A stretch of DNA of 64,000 bases from Amyelois transitella (GCF_032362555.1 NC_083523.1:6547501-6611500); one strand, 5' to 3'. Positions 35,015 through 46,829 are shown, numbered from the stretch's first letter. Numbers and translations: made by a program. The notes: generated from the letters alone by a model not told the origin.

Positions 35015-35492
35015 TATTAACTGAATATGATAATATGTATCTTCTTATAATTGTTTGAAAGTAAATTCACTTATGGTTCCTAATAACCCTTTACTTTAGA
35101 TTTTAAACTGGATTCGTGGCTAAGAGTGTCGCTAGGTAAAGGTAAAAAATCATCCATTCATCATTTTAATATAATTACATCTATATCCCTTGCGGAGTAG
35201 ACAGAGGCAGCGGTTTAGAAGAATAATATTCAGCAGTTTGGTAAAATATACTATATATGTAAATAGCTAACGTTTAACCTTCATAGTAGCAATTTATCAG
35301 AAAATATATTTCCATTGAATAGAGTTGCTAAATACCGATGACAACAAAATGCCTACAGAAGGTACACGGCCATAAATCACAGACTACATGCTTGCCCTCA
35401 ACACCATACATAATCGCTTTTCTGACACCAGACATACTTTTACTGGAAGTGCTATTGCTTGGGCAAGCAAATTTAGATACAACCATACATAA

Positions 35493-35574
35493 AATTACGC
35501 CTCTCTTCCGGAGGGGTAGGCAGAGAGACATCTTTCTACTTGCTACAAAACCTGCATAATTCTTTCGCTTCTCG
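35493..35574 (-). pseudogene. LINE ORF2 C-terminal remnant
   Basis: Antisense match to the 30901 copy (GCCTCTCTTCCGGAGGGGTA, then the CTTTCTACTTGC region). Confidence 0.55.
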
Positions 35575-35634
35575 AAGTAAGTTCCAGACTTGTGCTACAA
35601 TATACTAACTAAATGATACTATATTTTATAATAT
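35575..35634 (-). mobile_element. SINE family B fragment
   Basis: AAGTAAGTTCCAGACTTGTG to GATACTATATTTTATAATA is family B body only. Confidence 0.6.
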
Positions 35635-35819
35635 ACTAGCGACCCGCCCCGGCTTCGCACGGGTGCAAAATTCGGAAAAAATTATACATAAAAACCTTCC
35701 TCTTGAATCACTCTACCTGTTACAAAAAACCGCATCAAAATCCGTTGCGTTATTTTAAAGATTTAAGCATACAGACAAACAGACTAAAATAGCGACTTTG
35801 TTTTATACTATGTAGTGAT
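35635..35819 (+). repeat. Group D repeat with CCCGCCCCGGCTTCGCACGG end
   Basis: Starts ACTAGCGACCCGCCCCGGCT and ends near TATACTATGTAGTGATA. Its reverse complement recurs at 54393-54533. Confidence 0.65.
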
Positions 35820-35838
35820 ACATATACATACATATATA

Positions 35839-35865
35839 TGGCAGTCCAAGCATAAAGGTACCACT
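35839..35865 (+). repeat. Left terminal inverted repeat
   Basis: TGGCAGTCCAAGCATAAAGG then TACCACT. Compare the right end. Confidence 0.7.
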
Positions 35866-36021
35866 TGGGTGGTATTGAGTTAAGGCCATATTTGGATAGT
35901 TAAATAGTTGGTTGATCATATGGAATAAAAAAAAATTAATCATAATAACATTTATTGGAATAAAAATTTTTCAAAGTTCACACTTACAAAAATCAAATTG
36001 TTGGGAAACAGGCATTGAAAG

Positions 36022-36395
36022 TTTAAGCTGTATTATCTAAAGATCTAGTTGTCAGTTACATAGATTATTATTTATTATTATAGAACAATATGTTTAGTAT
36101 AAAATCAATTAGTTAATGTTATGGAAACATTATCGAATAAAAAAATAGAAGCTTAAAACTAACTTTATAATAAGTTTAGTAAAAGGGCCCAGTTGAATAC
36201 AATAAAATTTTAAACTGTAATAGCTAGAGATCTAGTTGTCAGTTACATAGATTCTTATTTATTACAATAGAACAATATGTTAAGTATAAAATCGACTAGT
36301 TATTATTATGGCAACACTATCGAATAAAAAAATAAAAACTTAAAACTAATTGGTAGTTATGTTAAGTTTAGGAAATGGGTCGAGTTGACCGAAAT
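36022..36395. repeat. Two tandem copies of a ~187-bp unit inside the transposon
   Basis: Units start at 36022 and 36209. Both carry GATCTAGTTGTCAGTTACAT, a tract of AGAACAATATGTT and CGAATAAAAAAATA. They are non-coding and subterminal to the left TIR. Confidence 0.85.
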
Positions 36396-36570
36396 TAGGT
36401 TATATTTCGCGTACATTGTTATTAAGAATATACTACTCGTAGGACATTATACAAAAACAGATTAAATTTACGTCAAAAGAATAAAAATTAATGAATTAAA
36501 AGTCATTAATACGACACATTACAAAAAAAAGAATTAACCTATTACAGGTTTCAAAAGTCAGAATTAAATC

Positions 36571-38231
36571 TCAAATATTTTCTGACCTGCGCTTTGGACA
36601 AAAATATGACCCGTTTCTTACTTGATTCCTATGACCGACTTCCTTGCAGTATGAACAAGTTGGCGTTTTTCTAACACTCTTAGCAATTTGATTGGATGAT
36701 GTATTAGAAGTAGAAGTAGTTGTTCCTTCTACTACACTACATTGACTAGGAGTGGATATGTCGTCTAAGACATGGATATGTTGTCAAGGTTTGGGACACA
36801 AAATATCTTTAGATTCTTCTTCGACAAATTCACGTATTTTGTTATACAAATACCATTGCCTTTCTATAGTCATACCTGACGGGAATATTTCTGTTGGAAG
36901 TTGGTCATATACTTTATTTGGATTTAAAACTTTTGCCACGACCGACCACGAATTTTGCATTTCAGAAATATTTTTGTAGCAAAGCATGTGCCCTTTGTTA
37001 TTTGCGTTAGATTCAAAATGGGAAAATGTTAATAGCTGGCTTATGGTTATGGTAGAAGCATCTGATTGAAAAAATTTTGCCCAGTCATACATTTTTATAA
37101 AAGTATCACCTTTCTCATTACCTGTGAGAACAGCTGTAATTGCGTTAGTTTTTGGACAAGCCTGAACTGCGGCTACAACCAAATCCATTAATTTATTAGA
37201 TTCTCTATTTCTAAAACTTTTTTTAAAAAGTCCAAAGTACATGTCTGGGGCGAACTTGGTATGCCCTACGGGAAAGAATGACATGCGAAATGACCGATGC
37301 CTACCTGTAACAACTCGCCACGTAGCATACTGCATAACACAGTTATTTTTATTTTGCCCAGCACAGTTATCAGCGTGGCACACAACATCGGTTTCACCTA
37401 ATCCGAAATTTGCAAAAAAATGATGCAGCAATGAAATGATTACGTTAGCCCCTTTACCTGTATGACATGATTCAGGGATAATATATAAGACAAATTCTTT
37501 AATGGCTCTACAGCAACACCAAATAAACTGACTTTGAACCCTGTCAGAAAATATAATGGCCCTATCTGTTGAGAGCTATGTGGTAAATGAACTTGCTGAG
37601 CAAAATCAAAAGAGTAATGCATAACACCATCGTAACTACAAGTAATATGAGGTCCAAGCATAGGGAAAGATTTAGAGAATGAATCCCTTACACATCTGAT
37701 TATATCACTGTAATATTTTCTTTCAATTTGTAGTAGGTCTAAATGTTGCTTTGATTTAATTATGAGATTTAATTTTTCTTCTTCACTCAAAGCGTTCATT
37801 TTTCCTAATGTTGTTACATTTTTTTGACAAACTGCGCAAAGGTCAGTTTTCGGTTTCTGCACAACAAAATTTGGGCAAAATGTTTCCCAGAGGTCGTACC
37901 AAGTACTCCTACCAACAGGAATATTATTCAGTGAAATTAGTGAATCACAATATGTTTTATAAACGTATGATTTCGTCATACTGCAAGGAAGTATTACTAG
38001 ATCAGAATTATATCGGTGACCTGGTAGACGGCCAGGTAAAACTAAACCATTATCATTGGAGTACTGTTTTATATAATTAACTGCATCAGCTCTGTTTTGT
38101 AAATTATAACAATTGTAAGGAGCTTTTCGTGACTTATGGACATATGGCGCGACACCGTTAGTCATAAAATCTCTATTATAAAATATCGCTGTTGACAGTA
38201 GATGTCTTTGTGGTTGGTTAAACATCGACAT
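36571..38231 (-). pseudogene. Transposon-borne DUF7869-like gene, frameshifted and with a premature stop
   Basis: Three consecutive pieces lie on the minus strand. 37440-38231 gives an N-terminal domain with a CAVCQ zinc-type pair and the conserved YDGVMHYSFDFAQQVHLPHS segment. 36784 to about 37500 gives CHADNCAGQNKNN and FFPVGHTKFAPDMYFGLFKK. 36571-36783 continues in the same frame after one TGA and ends in a Cys/His finger (CSYCKEVGHRN, then C). A frame change near 37490-37545 separates the first two. The acidic residues in the YDG/FDF and HADN blocks could be RNase H-fold transposase acids, which is inference. The family occurs in many copies in invertebrate genomes as far as I recall. The start at 38231 is the first Met and may not be the original one. 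Confidence 0.72.
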
Positions 38232-38299
38232 TAGTTGTTATTTAACTCATTATCATTATAGAATTCAATTTCAATCATTCAATTTAAAGAGTGTTGATA

Positions 38300-38312
38300 A
38301 CTGGTCCCTTTT
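38300..38312 (+). repeat. Target duplication, left copy
   Basis: ACTGGTCCCTTTT, repeated exactly at 38568-38580 across the nested SINE. Confidence 0.92.
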
Positions 38313-38567
38313 ACATACATACATACATATAATCACGTCTATATCCCTTGCGGGGTAGACAGAGCCAACAGTCCTGAGCGGACTGATAGGCCACGTTCAG
38401 CTATTTGGCTTTAAGATAGAATTGAGATTCGAATAGTGACAAGTTGCTAGACTATCGCCTAAAAAAAGGATCTCAAGTTTGTAAGCCTATCCCTTAGTCG
38501 CCTTTTACGACATCCATTGGAAAGAGATGGAGTGGTCCTATTCTTTTTTGTATTGGTGCCGGGAACC
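38313..38567 (-). mobile_element. SINE family A nested in the transposon
   Basis: A 255-bp antisense copy runs from the CATA tail to GGTGCCGGGAACC. It is bounded by a perfect 13-bp duplication and so has clean ends and a recent look. Because the tail lies at the 3' end of the sense strand, the duplication length fits LINE-type target-primed insertion. Confidence 0.93.
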
Positions 38568-38580
38568 ACTGGTCCCTTTT
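38568..38580 (+). repeat. Target duplication, right copy
   Basis: ACTGGTCCCTTTT, identical to 38300-38312. Confidence 0.92.
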
Positions 38581-38751
38581 CACTAAACATATAATTGCAA
38601 TTTTCTCACGTTGTGTTCGTTATTTACAGACGATTATTATACGAAAATGTAGCCCATTGCATGTTGCATTAAAATCCATTAAAATCGCATAATGCCAATT
38701 TTCCACCTTTTTTCACAAAATCTCAAATATCTCGGAAACTAGAAAGTGCTC

Positions 38752-38778
38752 AGTGGGCCCTTTTCGCTTGGACGGCCA
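38752..38778 (-). repeat. Right terminal inverted repeat
   Basis: Reverse complement begins TGGCCGTCCAAGCGAAAAGG then GCCCACT. Confidence 0.7.
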
Positions 38779-38928
38779 CATATAATCACGTCGATAACCC
38801 ATGCTAGCCTATCGCCTAAAAGTAGAATCCCAAGTTTATAAGCATATCCCTTAGTCGCCTTTTACGACATCCATGGGAAAGAAATAGAGTAGTCCAATAC
38901 TTTTTCAACTGGTGCCGGAAACCACACG
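38779..38928 (-). mobile_element. SINE family A copy split by the transposon
   Basis: CATATAATCACGTCGATAAC then, after an internal deletion, GCTAGCCTATCGCC to CCGGAAACCACACGACA. The rest of its tail lies left of the transposon at about 35820-35838. Confidence 0.75.
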
Positions 38929-38934
38929 ACAAAT

Positions 38935-39068
38935 AATTATATAGATAACATTTAAGACCTACGCTAATCAGAAAAAGTTCGTTTCTCATCAAGCCCTGGT
39001 CGGGATCCAAACTAGATACCTACTGTATCACAGACAGGTAAGTACACACCACTGCGCTACAGAGGCAT
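38935..39068 (-). mobile_element. SINE family B fragment
   Basis: Degenerate antisense head (CATCAAGCCCTGGTCGGGAT to CACTGCGCTACAGAGGC). Confidence 0.7.
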
Positions 39069-39069
39069 G

Positions 39070-39690
39070 AGAGATTTTGTCTCATCTAGAAAAAGTACTT
39101 CTCTGTTGCATAACCACTCATTAGAAGTCTGATAATGCTAATAAAACCATTCAACAATACAAACTTGAATATAGCGATCATCGATCGATATCTTTCTAGT
39201 AATTATTCATGCGATTCGCAAGCGTACTCTGGAATCAAGGTTAGTCGTGAGTATTATACTGATAATTTTAATAGTTTGTAATTAACACAATTTATGTGAC
39301 TATGAGTATCGATAATAATTGTGGGAATTATTATTACTCCGATCATATTGTCGGTATTTTAAGATTGGGGTTTGCTGATAAGTTAAAATATTTTGTTTTG
39401 GTATTTCGTTTAAAACAATATACATTTTCCATAGTAACTATCATATATCGATCCATTAAAAATGAATCTAATTGATTAGATGACATATAATGGACGCTCT
39501 ATCCAAACCTCTGGTTCAAGAGAATTTAAATTCACCACGTTTCCTTATGTAGTCAAGGTATGCACTGAGGAGATTTTCTGAATTTCCGGCGGGAATAGGA
39601 GTTTTTCTATAACGCGAGCGTCCTTTTTTTTATAAAAAATATTTTTCGAATTTCAGGTCTTATAATAAAATACCTGTAATACATTTATTA
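39070..39690. other. Unclassified AT-rich DNA
   Basis: No repeat group or coding frame recognised. Confidence 0.35.
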
Positions 39691-39807
39691 TCATGAAATC
39701 TCGCCTTTCCCGTAGGGGTAGACAGAGACTACATCTTTCCGCTTGCAACAATCCATGCATAACTCTTTCGCTTCATCCACATTTATTCCCTTCATGCAAG
39801 CTTTATA
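39691..39807 (-). pseudogene. LINE ORF2 C-terminal remnant
   Basis: The minus strand reads CMKGINVDEAKELCMDCC then KRKDVVSVYPYGKGEIS and a stop, parallel to the 30901 copy but diverged. Confidence 0.65.
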
Positions 39808-41087
39808 TTTCGGACAATATTGATAGTTACAATACAGTGAAATCGATCGAGTAAAATCGTATCGATAAAACGAGCAATCGGATGATTTAACCGAATGCAA
39901 TTGTTTACAATGTAAAAATGGAGACAATGGCCACTGCAATAAATGCTTGGACTCGGGAATCGGGAATGTGGACGAAAGAATATTTATGCGAGAGTCGAAT
40001 CCGCGACCTCGGGCTACCGTGCTCGCGTGGTGGTCTAGTGTAAGCCCCCAGCCATAGAGAAGAATAATTCTTAAGTAAATAAGTGATCCCTTGCATCCAA
40101 TTTTGAAAATTATTCTATTCTATTCTTATATATTTTAACGTGACTGCAAATGGAAAATGTTGTATGCATTTATTTATTTTTTTAAGTTTAACATATCAAT
40201 CTTTTACGGAATAGATAAAGCCAAAAGTAAAAAAAAAATACGCATTATAAAAAGCCTGGCATCGGCTTAATAGCTTTTTTATTGTTTGACTTAGACAATA
40301 TGCTGGAAAAAAAATACATGAACACAGTCCCAGAATCAGCTGGCATACACTATGCCTTTTATCGCTACCAGACGTAACGATGTAACTTTGTAATAGTGGT
40401 ATTTGACTATCATTGGAGAGATTATCGACACACTAAGAAAGAAGAAGAACATTATTAATCATAACATTCAATCCGATCGTCAAGGTATCGTAAAATTAGT
40501 CGAGACGACCGAGATATCTTAGACAGATTATACCTATTTTAGATTTTATAATATCCACAGTAATGGCTTTTTCAAGCTATCCATCCAAATCAGGTCCAAA
40601 ATCGGTCCATAATTCTATACAAATGCCTTGGTAACTATGTATATTTACGAATCATAAATGTATCATATCACATCTTGTTATACATCTTCTGAGATTCAAA
40701 GCAAAAATAAACGAATGCATTCAGAAGCTAAGGCTAAAAGGTCGGAAAAATGGTCTAGACTATACAGTACTTGAAATAACAATAGGAGTATAATAGAGAG
40801 TTTTTTTATTTCAAATTATCTGAGAGCATTTTGCTTGCCTTCTTTCAACTTGCCTTCTTTTCTTTAATTCACTATTATCTTTTCATGCAAGCTCATCGGG
40901 TTAGGGTACCTACTCTTGACCTAAGTTTTCATACTCGTTAGAACCCGATCTATTTAAGGTACATAATTAACAATTTAAGTTACAGCTTAGGAACCAAGTA
41001 CTAACTAATACATTAAGTTAAAAGTTCATTTTTAATGATTTCATTAATTTACAATGCAAACCCATCCACATGTTGCTTTTTTTCATC
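39808..41087. other. Unclassified intergenic DNA
   Basis: Mixed composition with no recognisable gene. The frame at 39905-40096 has no domain. Confidence 0.35.
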
Positions 41088-41349
41088 TTTACTAATATTA
41101 TAAAGCTGAAGAGTTTGTTTGAACGCGTTAATCTCAAGAGCTACTGGTTCGAATTAAAACATTCGTTTTGTGTTGAATATACCATTTATCGAGGAAGGCT
41201 TTAGGCTATATAAAATCATGCTGCAACTATTAGGAGCGAGGAAATAATGGAAAATGTAAAAAAAAACGGGGAAAATTATTCATCCTTGAGGGCTTCAATG
41301 ATACCCAAAATAACTATTCCACGCGGACGAATTCGCGGGCACAGCTAGT
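41088..41349 (-). repeat. Group D repeat (CTAGCTGTGCCCGCG type)
   Basis: From TTACTAATATTATAAAGCTG to CACGCGGACGAATTCGCGGG then CACAGCTAGT. Closely related to 48588-48851 and 59047-59312. Confidence 0.75.
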
Positions 41350-42407
41350 TCTTAATATTTTGTTTGTTTACGCGTTAAGTCGCGAGTTGAACGCCCCATA
41401 TACATACATCATTCAACAACAATGTTTCGTTTACTCAAAACGTTCCTACAAATTCAAACAAAAATTGCGTTAGCTCTCACTGAATAATTCAATTGCAATC
41501 TGATTATTACGAGTCAAATTGTATGAAAATCCGCGCCAAAAACAGATCGAAACTTTCGCAATACCAATTTACATATTCATTCGTCGACGACGTTGTTACT
41601 TTGAAGCTAAAGTTGGAATTTGTGTGTTTTTAGAATTTTGTTGTGTTGGTAGCGGTTCCCATATGGAGTGATGCGGTGACAGGCGCGAAGGCGGTATCTT
41701 TTGTGACGGTTCCAATCAATTTGTAGACGCACAAAGCGCAATACATCGTCGCGATGCTAACTGGCTCACACTGGCGGAGGCTTATTCTGGAAATGGCGGG
41801 AATAAAGTTTTAAAACGAAATATAAAGGTTTGATTCCATGATACGAGTACCTATATGCCGTGTGCAGCAAGTTGTTTTGTAGTCGAAAACCAATAAAGTG
41901 GGCAGGTGTTCTGAATGTCTCTAAAAACGGCAAAGTATAAAACACCCATAGTTTTTACTGAACTTTTGAATGGATTGAATGGATCATCTCAAGATTTAAA
42001 TAAATAAGCAAGTCCTTTTAGCACTTGTTGAAAACTTGAAAAATTAGTCATCTTTATCATTCAGCCCGAAGTTTACCAATTGAAAGCAATAAAACTTTAT
42101 GATTTTAATATAAACAAATGAGAATCAAAGCTAGATTGCCGCGTTGACGATATTGCCACGGATAAAATTGCGACAGAATAAGGCCACTTTGAAAGTCTCA
42201 TACAAGATGCATAGGCGATGCGTGGAGTCGCTTTTTGCCAACTAATGAAGTGAACACTCATTACCTGCGTAACGAGAACAGGTTCACAGGTTCGATTCCC
42301 GGTCCGCGCCGCGTGAAACCATAGTTTTGAATAACTGGACTGTTTCGAGACAGGTGTCGGGAATGTGGTTTAATTTGTTGTTTTCCGCATTGACGGAGGC
42401 GTTAACT
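41350..42407. other. Intergenic DNA with a GC-richer patch
   Basis: The block at 41640-41800 is GC-richer (GTGACAGGCGCGAAGGCGGT) and could be regulatory. A tRNA B-box-like GGTTCGATTCC at 42292-42302 has no matching A box nearby, so no tRNA gene is called. Confidence 0.3.
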
Positions 42408-42632
42408 AAATAAATAAAATAAATAAAGAGTTAGCCTCGAAGTAAGTTCGAGACTTGTGTTACGAGATACTAACTTAACGATATTATATTTTATAATAAA
42501 TACTTATATAGATAAATATCCAAGACTCAGGCCAATCAGAAAAAGTTCTTTTCTCATCATGCCCTGACCGGGACATCGAACACGGGACCTCCGGTGTCAC
42601 AGACAAGCGTACTATCGCCGCGCCACAGAGTC
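42408..42632 (-). mobile_element. SINE family B copy
   Basis: Antisense from AAATAAATAAAATAAATAAA to CGCCGCGCCACAGAG. The B box is mutated (GACATCGAACACGGG). Confidence 0.85.
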
Positions 42633-42717
42633 ATTAACTAGATGAAGAAAGAGAGGTATGATAAGTTTCATTTATTTTTTTTGGGTAGTTTAAATGAAAA
42701 TTATCATCCCTTCTAGT

Positions 42718-42908
42718 ATTAGTCTCGGTGGCTTCCTCACCTCTCTGGAGAAGAGCCTCCAAGGTACGACCAAGATGTTAGTCAGGTTATTACACGAACC
42801 GACTCCCATTTGAACTCCGCAGTCTTCGCAGAGAAACCTTAACCATATTGGATCACAGTTATACATCAAATGCAGGTTTCTTCACGATATTTTCCCTCAC
42901 CATTTTCC
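42718..42908 (-). mobile_element. SINE family C fragment
   Basis: Antisense, with CCTCACCTCTCTGGAGAAGA, ACACGAACCGACTCCCATTT and TTCTTCACGATATTTTCCCT. Confidence 0.65.
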
Positions 42909-43720
42909 ATTATTCCATCGGACATCGGTAGGCAATAAAACTAATTTATATATCCAGACTAATAGTATTAATATGAAAGTGAGTTTGTTTCTTTGTTATA
43001 TATTGAACAATTTTCTTTTAATGACGCAGATAAAGACTCTAGAATAGGACATGGGTACCTTACATCTTGGTAAATATTTTAGTTCCTGTTGAATTTGTTT
43101 TTTATTGTTGAAAATTAATTTATTTGTAAACTCTTTATTGCAAATAAAACAGTCATTGGAATCGGAGGCATATGTACAATGGCGGACTTATCACAGTCGG
43201 GATTTCTTCCAGTCAACCAAAATAAAAAGGAAAATCCAGAATCAAGGAGGCAGCATTGTACTCACATAAAAACCATTGAGCATGCGTTAGTTTTATATAT
43301 TAAAAAAGCGTTTGAATTTGAACCTGCGCCATTCTGAGCATCACGTTTTTGATAGAGTATCTTTAAACTTTGACTTCATAAATATCTATCTATTTAAGTA
43401 TAACCTATATTAAATTTTATGTATCTTACAATATAAGTAAATGAGCATGCTTAGTATTACATGACTTGTATTTCACTTTAACATAACATTTATTAATATT
43501 TTAAAGAAAACAGTCTATTTGTAAAAAAAAATCTATTGACTTGTCCCACGTCATAAAATTCACTTAAATAAGAGTTGTGAAGGCGTTTCTGGCTGAACAC
43601 ACGGCGTTATATTTCATCGAGCTGCAATGGCCACAAAGTAGTTTTCATCAAGAAATAATAGCATTTTTTGGCATTCAACTCTATTTGGGGCCCGCGGTAT
43701 GGTTTTAGTTATTAAACAAC

Positions 43721-43867
43721 AAGCTTTCACCCGCGGTTCCGCCCGCGTGAAAATTATTTTTATGCGTGCAAAATAATTACTGCAAGACAAAATTTCATGG
43801 AGATCAGTTTATTGGTTTTGTCATGAAAGACGGACAAACAAAATCATTTTCGCATTTATAATATTAG
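43721..43867 (+). repeat. Group D fragment
   Basis: AAGCTTTCACCCGCGGTTCC to GCATTTATAATATTAGT, with AAAGACGGACAAACAAA also seen at 4932-4950. Confidence 0.55.
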
Positions 43868-44132
43868 TACATACATACATATAATTACGTCTACATATAT
43901 CCCTTGCGGGGTAGACAGAGCTAACAGTCTTAACAAGACTGATAGGCCACGTTCAGCTGTTTGGCTTAATGATAGAATTGAGATTCAAATAGTGACAGGT
44001 TGCTAGCCTGTCGCCTAAAAGAAGAATCCCAAGTGTATAAACCTATCCCTTAGTCGCCTTTTACGACATCCATGGGAAAGAGATGGAGTGATACTATTAT
44101 TTTTTCCAATGGTGCCGGGAACCACACGGCAC
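43868..44132 (-). mobile_element. SINE family A, full-length
   Basis: Antisense ACATACATACATATAATTAC to GGTGCCGGGAACCACACGGC. Confidence 0.9.
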
Positions 44133-45019
44133 CTAATATAATATTAATATGGATGTTTATTTTTCTTACAGTAGTACAACAAGCGTCACCGAACTTGCGC
44201 CCGTATGTCACTTAAGGTTGTACCCAGCTCATCCGTAGGTGGTTCTTACGCTCAATAATATCAGTAATTTGATCTTATCGTCTCGTTGAGCGAAAATAGG
44301 GTGGATGGATGCGATAAATAAAATTACAGAGTCCAAGATAGTTGTGTTTAACGTACACGCGTTTAGAATCACTTAGCCATTAGATGTTGTTAGGAAAAAT
44401 TCCTAGTTTTACTCTGAAAGGTTAAGGTTAGGCTCAGTAATGGCCTGTTTCCGGTCATGTCGAGAATTGGCTCTAAATACTGTTATTATCCTATTGGAAG
44501 TTTAAGTAACCTATTGTATGTATTAATCTGAGTGACAATTGAATGCTGTATGATATGATTTTAAATGTGAATGAAATAGTAGAAGAAAGTCATAGGTACT
44601 ATATTAAGTATGTGGAAAGTTTGTACCTTATTATTGTAAACTATTTTAAACATACTTCTGTTTATTATTATAAACAAACACATCGTGCATACATACTTAA
44701 GTTTGTATCTAAGAACCTATGTATGCATGAAGTGTAAGTTTATAATAATATAGTAACTGTAATACATATATTTTTTAATTTTAGTTCAAAATATAATATC
44801 ATTCGTAAATAGTTACTTCTTCATAATAACCAATTTAATATTTTTCGAAAATCTAAAATACAATAAAAATAACAATTTATTAAAAAACTACAATATTCAT
44901 GAATGAACGTGTATTCATGCAACGAATTCCGATCATTTTATTTGGATTTTTTGTTATAAAATTCCATTTGGAGGCAGGCATACATTGTTTTCGATATAAA
45001 AAGCCATTGTAATATTGTG
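44133..45019. other. Unclassified DNA
   Basis: No recognised coding or repeat content. The 64-codon frame at 44543-44737 is AT-rich. Confidence 0.35.
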
Positions 45020-45165
45020 AGGAAGTGGAGAGGGCGCGTAACGCGAGATACGCGTACGCGCCGCTATGCGATGCGATTCTCCGCGCTAGTGTTGCGACCG
45101 TCTCGACAGAATCGATAATTTGCATCATCATTCTCTTAGGTCGCCGGTAAGAATCGCCGAAAAGA
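45020..45165. promoter_or_regulatory. CpG-rich patch, possible promoter or 5' exon
   Basis: Dense CpG (GAGGGCGCGTAACGCGAGAT, then CGCGTACGCGCCGC) in AT-rich surroundings. A plus-strand donor-like CGCCG|GTAAGA closes it at about 45146. TGCGCATGCGCC, an NRF-1/EWG-like site, lies at 45514-45525. No coding exon could be attached. Confidence 0.3.
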
Positions 45166-45167
45166 CA

Positions 45168-45234
45168 AGCTTGCATGAAGAGAGTTATGAATGTGAATGA
45201 AGCGAAAGTTTGCAGAAATCGTGGCAGATGTAGT
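45168..45234 (+). pseudogene. LINE ORF2 remnant
   Basis: AGCTTGCATGAAGAGAGTTA then TGAATGTGAATGAAGCGAAA, the same stretch as in the other LINE remnants. Confidence 0.6.
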
Positions 45235-45769
45235 ATTTTATAAACATATGTATTTCTTTTCTTGTACTGGTCACTTTGAATACAAATTTAATAATTAATC
45301 ATTATAAAAAATATGAATTATTATACCGGTATATCCTCATCTGCAAGTAGAATTGACCATTCAAGTTACTCCGTAAAGAAAGTGAATTAAAACTCTCAAT
45401 CAACACTCAGTTTATCGATAAAAGTAATATTCAACGTTATCCCTACTCTACTTATCTCATATGGTTTATTTGGACGATGTGAGTCGAATGCTTTGTGCGT
45501 AAAAACAATTCAGTGCGCATGCGCCTTTACTGTAATGCGTTATTTTTGTAAGATTACCGATTACTTTATCCGAGATTGGATTAGATTGAATAATGATCGC
45601 ATTATGGTACTTACATTGCAATCTAGGATTTCCTTTTGTTTTGTGGTCAGTGGTATTCTTGAACATATTAAAGAAACTTGAAAGGAATTTGGAATTGTAA
45701 AATAAGATTGATTAAAAACAATTTGTTGTTGCAAATGTACTTTAGGGTAATAAAATGTTTGAATTTGAT

Positions 45770-46021
45770 GCCGTGTGGTTCCCTGCATATTAGAATAGGA
45801 CCACTCCATATCTTTCCCGTGGAATTTGGTAAAGGTGACTTAGGGAAAGGCTGATAAACTTTAGATTCTTCTTGTAGGCGATGAGCAAGCAACCTATCAC
45901 TATTTGAATCTCAATTCCATCATTTAGCCTCACAGCTGAACGTGGCTATTCAGACTTTTCAAGACTGTTTGCTCTGTCTACCTCGTAAGGGATTTATACG
46001 TGACGATATTTATGTATGTAT
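45770..46021 (+). mobile_element. SINE family A copy
   Basis: Sense ATGCCGTGTGGTTCCCTGCA to TATACGTGACGATATTTATG. A small deletion lies in the head. Confidence 0.85.
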
Positions 46022-46829
46022 TTATGAATGTTCTTTTATTCTTGTCTCTTATATTTAAGGATAATGCATTTTCTAAGATGATCAATTAAACGTGCCAACA
46101 AGAGATAATCTCTACAACATAAAGATTTTAATTATATCTCATTGTGTTTGTAATTTTTTTTCTACTAAAATATAAACACTTAATTATATTTCAAAATAAG
46201 TTTTTAATCTATTAAGCTAACAATGTAACCGCAGACTGGACATTTCATTCAAAGATTTACCGTGACTTGGTATTTCAAAAATGTATTTTTTACGTATTTT
46301 TTACTAAAGGAGTTTGATTAAGCATTTTACCATCGACGGTCCGTTTTTCAAAACCAGCATAAAAAGATCTTTGCCTTTTAGTAGGAAACCCTGAAATCGA
46401 ACCAAGTATAATGTCTATTAAGTGTCAAGATAAAATGGTTTCTATCAATGGATTGGTTGTATCGTATTGATTACTAAGGAACGTAGAAATATTTAAGGTA
46501 TTTTGGAAGTTTTGGTTTTTCTACAGGGCTTATTCATCGTGTGCACTGACCCTTAACTGAATCCCTTAGAATTTCATAGTAGATTTGATACGCAACAATT
46601 CTTTGTAGGATTCTAAAGGATTTCTCATTTAACATAGTTGTAGGCGTGAGTCATCGCTGGATCTTCACCTACTTCATTTAAAGGAGAGTTCGTTTATCTT
46701 ACCTACTGAATATTAACCTTTTGACGTAGAAAAATAATAGCAAATTATGATTAACACTTATAAATGCACGGCCAAAGTTACTGAACGAGTTTCGTTAAAA
46801 TGTGTTATGCTTTATAATAATAACATTGG

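Larger units (their letters stand above)
35839..38778 (-). mobile_element. DNA-transposon-like element with TIRs and a broken DUF7869-like gene
   Basis: Imperfect terminal inverted repeats of about 27 bp start TGGC(A/C)GTCCAAGC at 35839 and at 38778 on the opposite strand, with about 22 of 27 positions matching. The flanks read CATATATA and CATATAAT, an approximate 6-8 bp target duplication within a SINE A tail. The interior carries one long gene on the minus strand, a tandem duplication near the left end and a nested SINE A. The family assignment of the gene is from memory. The link between that gene and these TIRs is inferred from the structure here. Confidence 0.7.

Noticed and set aside
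42285..42310. tRNA gene at a B-box-like GGTTCGATTCC
   Set aside because: No A box or cloverleaf could be formed upstream.
44880..45176. Minus-strand 98-codon protein
   Set aside because: The frame is open because of a CpG-rich patch that includes LINE sequence at its start. No domain is seen.
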